The position numbers were made by a program, and so were the translations under genes. Positions 18,605 to 27,112 of a stretch of DNA of 64,000 bases are shown here, in pieces. This DNA is from Isoetes taiwanensis. Taxonomy: Eukaryota; Streptophyta; Lycopodiopsida; Isoetales; Isoetaceae. The stretch covers positions 560,001-624,000 of the forward strand of contig JAJEKV010000218.1 of assembly GCA_021234155.1 (NCBI GenBank), written 5' to 3'. Each line of letters starts with the position of its first letter. The stretch's first letter is position 1. The notes under the pieces are model-generated. The model searched no databases. It saw only the letters and a list, made by a program, of their open reading frames with translations, and was not told the origin of the DNA.

Positions 18605-20849
18605 TCCTATATATTATAATGTTATCCAATATGTTCCGTTTTCCATCACACCATAGATTGGGCGGAATTCCTTCCAATTAGGAACCTCTGACACAAGGTA
18701 AGGTGAAGGAGACTTTGAACTACACTGCCTGAAGAGTTGCATAAGATCTGGAATAGTCAATGCATCTGATCTTTTCATTAGAGTAGAGTAGTTTCCAAAG
18801 AGGGCATCTATGTCCAACCATCATGAATCCCAGCTGCACTTGATCGAAGACACCTAACCAAACCAAGTATGACAAGTAAGAGAAAAGATACCTGTTCTTG
18901 TTTTGACCTGAGCAATTGTCTAGCTGCAAGTAAAGCCTCCTAGGCAACTTCTTCGGTACCATAGGGCCCTTGAGAGAAGGCAGAAAATCATTTCTAGTGC
19001 CATTTACCATTTTTGTCCTAAGGGCATCCGTGTTTAAAATTGCTCCACCCCAGCAGCTTTCAGGATGGTCTGTTTGTCTCAAATCTCCCCAATTGTCCTC
19101 AGATTGATTCTCCAGTGTTTTCAAGGTATGATTCAAGGATCCCACATGAAAATTAGAATCATCAGGCCAGAGGTCCAGTGAGAAGTGGCCCAAGGCACCT
19201 ATACCACCTGTAACACTCACCTTCAATGGTTCACCCCTCCATACAGACTTTGCTAGCTTTTCTAGACGAGGAACCATGGTCTTATTCTGATCCATCTTAT
19301 CATGTATAATGGTTAAAGCATGTTCAGGAGATCGATGAGACAAAGCTCTCCATGACCAGTAGAGACTCCTGCATGAAAGTTGGGCTGCCATGTGAGATTT
19401 CCTTTCTACGGCAAGCTCCCTTCTTTCATTTGGATCTCTAGTCTTGGCAAGCTTCTCCTTTATCACAATACAGTTATTACACTTAGAAAATGCTATCCTT
19501 TTAGCGATTGCTACCTCTGAGTGGTTCTCCTTCCATGCTGACAAGAAGGACGAGGGAGAAACATGTTTTCCTGTCATCTCGTGCACGGTAATATCTACCT
19601 CTTGATGTATGTCCTTTTTAGTCAAGATGGAAGGTAATCTCTTCACATTCTCTCTAGTGCCTCCACTCATAACCTTTGGGCGGTGTGGCATAGTCTCAAC
19701 ATTTTCATCTATATACATAGATAGCACAGCAGTTCCGGCCAGTGTATGAGATCTTGTCTTCTTAGATCCGGAGTTTCCATGCTCCGCAATCCTGTGGCCA
19801 CTCAAAAATAGCTTCCTCCATTTGTAAAATGTAGAAATGGGTATACCATAAGCACTATGCCATGCCTTCACGCAGACTTGCTTGTTGTTCAGCATTAGCT
19901 TTGTGACAATTCTGATTAAATCACGCCATGTCGCATTCGTCTCATTCCTTTTTTTCTCCTTTCATATCCTCCTTGGCATCGCAGCTGAGTAGAAGCTCCA
20001 CTTAGAAGAACCGTGGTTGCTGCTCAAAGTCTCCGATTTGAAGAACCATGATTGCTGCATGCAGTTCTGAGCAAGTAGGGCTTGCATATAAAGGAAGCCA
20101 GGGCCAAAACCAGGTTTTTCCATAGGCCATGGTTGGCCTTGAAATTTGCAAGGCCGAGTCCTAGCGGTCTATAAAATTCCATGGCAATTGGATCTCTCAG
20201 TTGGGAGCTTCGATTCATAAAGCCAGTCGGGGAAGGAGAACAACTTTGTTGATCCAAATGGGTGGGGGAGTCAGGATCCTGTTATAAGCCACCCTTATAT
20301 TAAAGGGTGTACTTCCCGTAGCTAAGATACGCACTATACCATACCATTTTGTTCAAGCATTTTGTTTGCCTTGCAAATTGCACGACTTCACTTCCAAAAC
20401 TCATAGTGGTTTAAACTTTTGTATCTATTGTAGGCGTAGAAAAGGCAGCCAAATGTCTAAACCATCTACATGCATTATGAAAATCACAATTCACAAGAGA
20501 AACAAAACGTGGAGATCTGGTAATGTAGCAAAACATCAAAAGAGAAACATAGCAAATTGTAAATCTATTAAATTTTAAATGATGTCTCATATGTTTCACA
20601 AAGGGTTAGTTAGCATTATCGTATGCTTACTATTTGTAAGTTTCTTATATTACACCCATTATAACGTGTATGTTGAATAATAGATTCCCAACATTGCATA
20701 TTAGAACGAAGAAGCTCAAAAGTTTATAATATATTCCAAGTGAAGCCTATCTCAAGATTTCAAAATTAGTTTATATCTCATTGTTTACTTCTCTATGATC
20801 ATCTACGTATATCCGACTTATGCCCAGCAACGCTGGGCACCATTACTAG
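18605..20849 (+). mobile_element. Helitron-like element B carrying a transposase fragment
   Basis: It starts TCCTATATATTATAATG directly after the end of element A. It ends with GCCCAGCAACGCTGGGC (20822-20838), ACCATTACTAG and T, the cleanest Helitron 3' end in the window. The 2.2 kb holds a minus-strand LDNC-QNKN transposase-like fragment that stops within about 20 bases of the left terminus, then about 0.9 kb of anonymous DNA (19960-20820). No Rep/helicase is present, so it is non-autonomous. Confidence 0.55.
18614..19960 (-). pseudogene. Captured LDNC-QNKN transposase-like fragment (DUF7869-like)
   Basis: The minus strand encodes, in order, an HTH-like start (VCVKAWHSAYGIPISTFYKW), a charged middle, IIHDKMDQNK, and LYLQLDNCSGQNKNRYLFSY followed by GFMMVGH. 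A small deletion near 18820 then shifts frame, and coding continues as DIDALFGNYS and LVSEVPNWKEF to about 18620. Upstream, TNATWRDLIRIVTK extends the N-terminus to about 19960. Compared with the copy at 3040-4596, it keeps the N-terminal half but loses the C-terminal domain exactly at the Helitron edge, as expected for a captured fragment. It is not functional. Confidence 0.6.
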
Positions 20850-21000
20850 TCCTATATTATAATGTTATTGTGTAAGTGTTGGACCCAGCCCTAATTTAGG
20901 CGGCCCAGATTTGATGAAATCAATGGAGGAGATGATGCCACGTCAGATTCTTTAAAATAACATGGTTTTTTTTTGCTAGGGTTAGCGAGGGCGGCAGTAG
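20850..21000 (+). mobile_element. Helitron-like element C, 5' end
   Basis: TCCTATATTATAATGTTATT begins immediately after the CTAG of element B. It continues GTGTTGGACCCAGCCCTAAT, GGCGGCCCAGATTTGA and GATGATGCCACGTCAG, shared with the 8238 and 15775 ends. The 3' end was not found downstream, so the extent is unknown. A conserved plant exon follows at 21131. Confidence 0.5.
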
Positions 21001-21130
21001 CACCTTCGAACTGCTAGCTCCTCCTCCAGAACGCATCTTCTGGAACAATCTCTGGGTTACTTATTCTTTCAGTGGATACTGGAGTTCGGCTATGTCTTAA
21101 ACTTTCTAAAATCATTCTGTCGTTGCAAAG

Positions 21131-21299
21131 GTTGTTATCTGGTGACTTTCTGGCCATGTCTAAAATACGAGGCCGCTGGGGTGGGTTTGAAACATTAGAA
21201 AAATGGGTGACTGGTGCATATGCGGGTCATACAGCAGTGTGCCTCAGAGATGAAGATGGAAACCTCTGGGTTGGAGAATCAGGGCATGAAAACGAAAAG
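21131..21299 (+). pseudogene. Captured exon of a conserved plant protein
   Basis: The frame reads GDFLAMSKIRGRWGGFETLE and then AGHTAVCLRDEDGNLWVGES. It is uninterrupted and strikingly well kept beside its decayed surroundings. A donor AAG/GTATTT sits at 21299/21300 and an acceptor-like TTGCAAAG/G at 21130/21131. I recall this block from a conserved, functionally obscure plant protein with a papain-like (NlpC/P60-type) fold, where the His of AGHT would be a candidate catalytic residue. The remainder of that protein is absent. Position just inside Helitron C suggests capture. Family assignment is from memory. Confidence 0.5.
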
Positions 21300-21679
21300 G
21301 TATTTTATTGCATAGACAAAAGAAGTTTGGTTCTACGTTTTATCCGTCTTTAATCTTCATTTGTCACATGTGGAGGGTGAAGAAATAATTGCAGTTCTAT
21401 CTTGGGACGATTAGTGGGTTTGATTTAGTAAGATTTTTAATTTGGCTTTATGAACTCATGGATTCCTACTGCAATAAAGAGTCGGTAACACACAAGGAAG
21501 CTTTATTCTAGCAGAGCAGGCATCAGAAGGAATTTTTGCAAGAGCTATAGAGCCCTTCCGAAAAATTCCTATGTGTTGCAGCAGCCAATGTCGGGAAATA
21601 AAGCTCCTTGGATGTCAGGCCATGATTCTTTGCAGCTGGTATTGGAGATTCAGAACATGCAACTTGGATCATATTATCA
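21300..21679. other. Downstream of the captured exon, no gene recognised
   Basis: This is likely part of the intron captured with the exon, then anonymous sequence. No second exon of the same protein was found. Confidence 0.3.
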
Positions 21680-21988
21680 TTGCTAATGTCCATAGAAGAT
21701 TATGATACGGGGACATTTGGGAGAAGCCAAAATGGGGTTCTCTGCAAGTACTCCATCCACATCTTCTTCAAGGAGCAAGCACTTAGTCTTTTAAAGTCTC
21801 CCTTGAACGTGTGGATTGCTGGATATGTGTCTGGATGTCTGGCTACACTACCATTATTTTATATTGGCATTCTACATGCATTGAAAAAGTTTAGAATCGC
21901 TCTAGACTGCTACTTTGCTGTTTTGTTGTGGGCAGCGTATGGATATTTGGAAGTCATTCTTCATCAACTGAAGCTTCAAACGTTGTAG
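21680..21988 (+). CDS. Membrane-segment frame, unrecognised
   Basis: A 102-codon frame with one likely membrane helix (VWIAGYVSGCLATLPLFYIG) and a second hydrophobic patch (FAVLLWAAYGYLEVI). It could be another captured exon or chance. No family was recognised and no splice sites are clear. Confidence 0.25.
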   Translation: MLMSIEDYDTGTFGRSQNGVLCKYSIHIFFKEQALSLLKSPLNVWIAGYVSGCLATLPLFYIGILHALKKFRIALDCYFAVLLWAAYGYLEVILHQLKLQTL

Positions 21989-23061
21989 GTGTGATGGAAG
22001 TTACAATCTTAGTTTCTAGGATGACAAATTCATCTTACCCAATGGTTGTAGGCTGTAAAGGAAGCTAAAGCTAATTATATGTGTCTTGGACCTATGGAAA
22101 TTGTGTTTTTATTTGTCCACGAGGACAAACTAAACTACGTACATGCAATAAGGTGTGACACAACACATTTGGGAGAAATAATCTATCACAAAGACATAAT
22201 GAATTCTAACAAAGTCAGACTATATTTACATTTTACGTGGCGATTGTAGTGTGGTCCAATTTTACTTGGGTCTCACAGCTTTTATAACCAACTCAGCATT
22301 AGTATTTTGTCACATAACAATTTTCCTTTTGATGACAAACTACTTACAAATAAGGTGATACACATTCAAAAAATTGAATTCTAAAGACATATAGACTCAG
22401 GCCAAATTTTCATTTTACTTGGAAAAAAAATGTAACTACAAGTAATGTGATGTTATGCATAGTCCATAGAGTTTACAAGGGAGCACTACAAGAGATTTAA
22501 GAGGCATTTATAGTGGCCTTTAATATTTGGTACATGGGTGGAATCTGGTATTTGCCATCCAATGCCCCTCACCCAAATATTATAACGAATTCCATGAAAA
22601 GAAGACATAGGTAGAATTTGATCCTTCAAATTTGCTATCAAATGGCCTTCATCGAAAATAGTATAAGAAATTCCTTAAAAAAAAACCAAGTACAACGTAT
22701 GAGGTTGATATTTTAAGATGATTTATTAACAATTTGTATTGTAGTGCTTTTAGGTTCTGTTGGGCCCAACCTTGGGCCAGTACTTGAAGCATCTCTCAAT
22801 CCCACTACCCGGTGAGACGCAGAACGTAAGAAGACGATGATCCATATATTGTCTTTAGAAACGGCAATTCTTTACACTACAGGTTAGGAAATAAGTGCAG
22901 GGCGGGTGTGCAATAAAAAGATGTACTTTCATTTTATTTACTCTGTGATCGTAGAAATTGTAACTAAGTTTCTATCAAGGATTTGCCTTGATTTGCAAAG
23001 CAATGTTGGCGTGGTGTGGTTGGTGGTGGGTATGCCATATGTCCAATCGAATAATGTCAAT
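21989..23061. other. Anonymous DNA, possible very old copia remnants
   Basis: No gene is seen. Around 22050-22230 the plus strand vaguely recalls the RNase H end of a copia polyprotein (a CD...H...K spacing), and a similar motif recurs near 22330-22420. Both are too degraded to call. GTTGGGCCCAACCTTGGGCC at 22757 is a short palindrome cluster. Confidence 0.2.
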
Positions 23062-23260
23062 GTAGTGTGACTGTTTAAAAAAAAAAAAAAAAGGGCTGCT
23101 TGAAATTCAAATTATTTCAAGGTGGATTTGGATTTCAGTATATCTAAGATGCATTGGATTTCAAATTGAAATTCAAACTACAAAAGGGCATTGGATTTGG
23201 ATTTCAATATATCTAAGACGCATTGGGTTTCAATACATTAAAATCACATCGTGCAATATA
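23062..23260 (+). repeat. Poly(A) and local duplication
   Basis: A 17-A run near 23079 is followed by a duplicated block around GGATTTGGATTTCA, then TATATCTAAGA and GCATTGG, at about 23125 and 23190. No coding was found. Confidence 0.5.
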
Positions 23261-23556
23261 TTTTCACTTGTTTATTTGGGTAACAGATAAAAACTCTGCT
23301 TCCCAAAGCTCATCAACGTCGAGTAATGCAAAAAGCAGAACTCTTGTATAGATTTGCTTCACCCAAATCTCGAAATACATAAAACAAATCGGAGTCATCT
23401 CTAACCCAATGAAGAGATCTATGGAGCGATGAAGCGATGGTGAAAAATAAGTATACAAGAAAACTAAGTAGTTCGCAATTGAGCAACAGATCAATTGATC
23501 CAAGAATTGAGCAAACAGAAATCCAAAACAGAGAGGCAAAGAAACGAGGAACTTAC

Positions 23557-23739
23557 GATTTTTTGGTGGCAGAGGAAGGGCTTGCTGTAGCAGCTGCTCC
23601 GGAAGTGGCAGGAAATGGCGCAGGAGAAACAGCGACGGAATGAGGACAATTAACGGTAGAAGCAGGACGCTTTTCGTCATAATCTTCAAACCATTTGCGT
23701 TTCAAACAATTGCAATTTTCACTTGAAACTATTTTATCC
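23557..23739 (-). CDS. Exon-like open frame with GTAAGT donor, unrecognised
   Basis: The minus strand is open for about 60 codons, with LKRKWFEDYDEKRPA and then an Ala/Ser/Pro-rich part (SPAPFPATSGAAATA). It ends at TC/GTAAGT (23556/23551), a consensus plant donor. The following pyrimidine-rich sequence looks intronic. No in-frame ATG is visible upstream before a stop near 23740, so the true start would be on another exon. It may be a gene 5' part or another captured exon. Confidence 0.3.
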
Positions 23740-24383
23740 TATTCTGTCGTGAAGATGCATCCTGGGCTCCTCCATCGCCGCTGCAAGGGGACAAAGTAGA
23801 CGTGTTTCGTGCTTCCCCTCTAACGAGCACAACCACAATCTGTTTCTTAAAAAAAAAAAAAAATAACTAGCGGAAACGCAGGGTTGAGGTAAAAGTTAGG
23901 GTGGGGATGGGGTAGCTACATGATGAGCACACTAGAGGGACTGTAGTTGCATCATGAGATTTTTCTTGCTTTTTTAAGTGGAGCATAGGCATACCAATAG
24001 ATTGTTGCAAGCTTGTGCTTTGTTTGGGTGTAGCCAGGTATGGCTAACTCTTACAATACTAGCAACTTCAATCGATCCTCTGATGGCAAACATTTGTAAG
24101 AAATTGGTATTCAAATTCTTGTAATCTTTGTAGTTGTGTGTGCACGCGCGCGTGCGTGCGTATGGGGGCCTGGGACCCCGGGGGGGTGCATGGATTGGGT
24201 AATTGTAGATCTTAGATGATGTTGTAATCATATAGATGTTATTATCTCTCCTGGAGTCAAAATGTATCTTTATGTTCAAATGTGTTGCCATGAAAACTCA
24301 TTCACGTTGGTGATCGCATTAAAACTGCAAAGGGGATGTTATAGGTGTTTTATCTCAATGGGGTTTATGGGTTGTATATTTTA
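23740..24383. other. Anonymous DNA
   Basis: No gene is seen. It contains a 15-A run near 23849 and the alternating purine-pyrimidine tract described separately. The minus-strand frame at 23974-24291 has no support. Confidence 0.3.
24135..24164. repeat. 30-bp alternating purine-pyrimidine tract
   Basis: TGTGTGTGCACGCGCGCGTG followed by CGTGCGTATG alternates strictly for 30 bases, a good candidate for Z-DNA. It is followed by a G-rich/C-rich stretch (GGGGGCC, CCCCGGGGGGG). Confidence 0.6.
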
Positions 24384-24567
24384 ATCTCTATCATATTATG
24401 ACCAGATTGAGGGGTAATAGAAAGACAATTCATGAACTATCTATATTCTATTTGTTGAAGCAACATTATGTTATTTCAATCTCTATCGGGTTGCAACCAG
24501 ATTGAGGGGTAATAGAAAGGCAACTCATGAACATTATTTATGCTGTTGTTGAAGTAATATTTTGTTA
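24384..24567 (+). repeat. Imperfect tandem duplication of about 92 bp
   Basis: The block with TTTAATCTCTATC, ACCAGATTGAGGGGTAATAG, AAAGACAATTCATGAAC and GTTGAAGCAACAT occurs twice (starting at about 24384 and 24475) with scattered changes. No coding was found. Confidence 0.6.
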
Positions 24568-25010
24568 TTCGACCTAATTGAGACGTAGTACAAGGCAGAT
24601 CATCAAAAGTGTGAACTGTAACATTGTATCGACAAAGAATTTCCACATGTGGGATAAATGTCATCATGAGAAGAAAACTTAGGTGTAAAAGAACAAGCAG
24701 CATGAATGCTTATGAGGAGATCTTTGTCTTTTCAGCTAAAGGATATACAGGAAGCCTCTACATGTGAAAATAAATTATTGCACTATGGAGCCTCACATTG
24801 GTTCAACAAAAGGCCTTTATTCATAATGCAGTTTGTCTTGAGATAAAAGGTAAAAGATAGAAGTAAAAACCGTAGCAAATCAACTACAACATTATGATTT
24901 GTGATAAGCATTGGCGGTTTCCGAATCCTTTGACGGAGCACATGCACACAAATAGGGTTTTTCATCAAAATGTTAATCTTCTTGCCATTCAAATCAACTT
25001 TAATTGTCGA
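24568..25010. other. Anonymous DNA left of a CACTA end
   Basis: No gene is seen on either strand. The minus-strand frame 24783-25013 lacks features. Confidence 0.3.
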
Positions 25011-25548
25011 CACTACAAGGGATAGTCAACCTTCAACGACGTCGTGAGGTCGTTGAACGACGTCAAATCGTCGAGGAACGACGACAACGTCGTTTGACGA
25101 CTGTGACGTCGGTCAACGGCATCACGACGTCATTCAACGACGCCACACAGAGCTGACGTGTCCACCATGCCTGCGTGGCATGGTGCTGGCGCCACGCTGG
25201 CAAGCATGCGTGTCGTGCCACATGCATAAAATGTCATTTAACGTCGTCTCGTGGATCTGGCGTGGCACATCCGGCTGCGTGGCTTGCTGACATGCCAGGC
25301 TGGCACGCCACCGCGTTCTGCCACGTCGACATGACGTCGTTGAACAACGACTAAAAAATCTGACGTGACCAGTCAGCTTCGTGGCTTGCTGACATGCCAG
25401 GCTGGCACGCCAAAGTGTTCTGCCACGTCGACATGACGTCGTTAAACGACGCTTCGAATATCTGACGTGGCAGCAGTTTTGCCAGCGTGGCCGGCATCGT
25501 CCGCGCCACGCTATTGTCAGCAGAGCGCCATGTAAGCAACGTCGTTTA
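25011..25548 (+). mobile_element. CACTA transposon terminus with subterminal array
   Basis: It starts CACTACAAGGGATAGTC, the classic CACTA terminal sequence. It is followed by 0.5 kb dense in ACGTCGTT and its complement, often as palindromes such as CGTCGTTAAACGACG, in both orientations. Such arrays are transposase (TNPA-type) binding regions in En/Spm elements. A longer duplication (GTGGCTTGCTGACATGCCAG, at about 25279 and 25380) lies within. No opposite terminus is seen to the right, so the element is partial or recombined. Confidence 0.75.
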
Positions 25549-26640
25549 ACCGCGATCTCCACACTCCCGGATCTCGGTTCCCGTATCCGACCGTTGAATC
25601 CTTTGTTCAAGGAACCTGGTTCGAGAGGGTCCAAAAAAATCCAACATCCGTCCGGGAGAACATTTCAAACCGCGAAGCGTCCTACGGGCGACAGTGTAGA
25701 AACCAAAGTGTTTTGTCGTTCGAACATTGCGGAGGCTCCAAAATGGCGATTCGACTTCGCCACATCGTCCGGAATGCCAAAATTACCCTAGGGACCAAGT
25801 TACACGGTCAGTTTTGCGAAAGAAAGAAACACTTACGCCCTACATTGCAGTATTCAGCAGCCACCTCCTAGGCCAATTGACTACGAGTGTGTTGCACACA
25901 AGGGGGCGTCACCTTGTAGAACCTGTCAAAACCACGTGCATCAATGGGAGGGGGTGATTTTTTATCCTTTTTCGTATGTATACTAGGGGTCATAGGGGTT
26001 TTGGAATGTTCTTCTAGTTGTAAAACCATACGGAAAGGGGTCAAATTTGCCCATCAGAAACACGTATACTAGGGGTTTTTCGGCTACCCTATGTACGCAG
26101 GTGGCATATCCCGTATAAAGAAGGTGGACCCCCCCGGGTTGCACATGAGATAGTTTGGCGCTTCTTCGAGAAGGGGTGGGCTTCTGGCCACGAAACTTGG
26201 TCCCTAGGGCAATGTCGACGTTCTGAGTCTATTGGCAGAGACAGATCACGGTTCCGGAGAGGGGAAGTTGCCCGTCCGTCGCCAGGGCCTTCGGGAGAGG
26301 ACTTTTGGGGTAAGCTGCTCCCGGGTGGTTTTTAGGGTCCGTGCTCTGGCATCAACACCCCCCCTCTACGTCAAGACACGCGCAAGGTCCTAGTCGAATC
26401 TGACAAGGAGAGAGCCTCCGAAATGTAAACCCTATGAGTTGCCAGGTTCTAGCAGGGTTTGCGTTTTGGCTGCCGATGGTCTTTTGCACTTGGGACATGG
26501 CCGATCACATGCAGTTGAGAATGCGAAGCAAGGGGAACTGACGGAATGGAGTTTGGACCTGTACTCTTCCCGTTGTGGCAGTTAGAAGTCAAGGGCCGCT
26601 TTTGCAGTAGCAAGACATTCGTAAATTCGTAATTAATGCA
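25549..26640. other. GC-richer anonymous block
   Basis: This block is clearly more GC-rich than its surroundings. It may be the interior of the CACTA element. A short inverted pair, TACCCTAGGGACCAAGTT (25786) and AACTTGGTCCCTAGGG (26195), brackets 0.4 kb. GTATACTAGGGGT is repeated at about 25978 and 26065. No protein domain was recognised. Confidence 0.3.
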
Positions 26641-27092
26641 TAGTACAGACTTAAATTCTGATTTTTTGTCAGCTAGCTTCCTAAGTCATCGCCAACATAC
26701 AGGCATGTTGAGATAAACTACATCTTCACATTTTGGTAGGGTATCAGTTCTCATAGCAGGGGACAAAATTAAAAAACTATGTCGTCGTAACAAACGAACA
26801 CATAGCTACATATACTATTGGTGGAAACCTAACCTTTTTAAATCTAACAAAATAAAATTTTAAGATAAACTACATCTTTGCATGTTGGTAAGGTATTAGT
26901 TATCATAGCAGGTAAGGTATTACTAGTTATCATCATCGTATTATATACCTCATAGCTCAACGGATGTACCACAAAACATTGAACATTCTCATAGTGGTAT
27001 ATTTCATAACTTTAACGGGTGTAACAAGTCAAATAAACCCCTATCCAGTTAAATAAACCCATGTATCAAGTGTACATGCATTCTATACTATT
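26641..27092. other. Pre-array spacer with duplicated words
   Basis: AAGATAAACTACATCTT-type sequence with GTATCAGTTCTCATAGCAGG occurs at about 26710-26760 and again, diverged, at 26860-26910. GTCGTCGTAACAAAC at 26781 matches the left edge of the CACTA-related segments at 48299 and 57363. No gene is seen. Confidence 0.4.
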
Positions 27093-27112
27093 CAAAAAAA
27101 AAAAAAAAAAAA
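27093..27112 (+). repeat. Poly(A) at the start of array A
   Basis: A run of about 20 A abuts the first array unit, where the other units have only 7-9 A at the same place. It marks the left junction of the tandem array. Confidence 0.7.

Noticed and set aside
21989-22430. Degraded copia RNase H region
   Set aside because: Only scattered residues fit. Too weak to annotate as a feature with a product.
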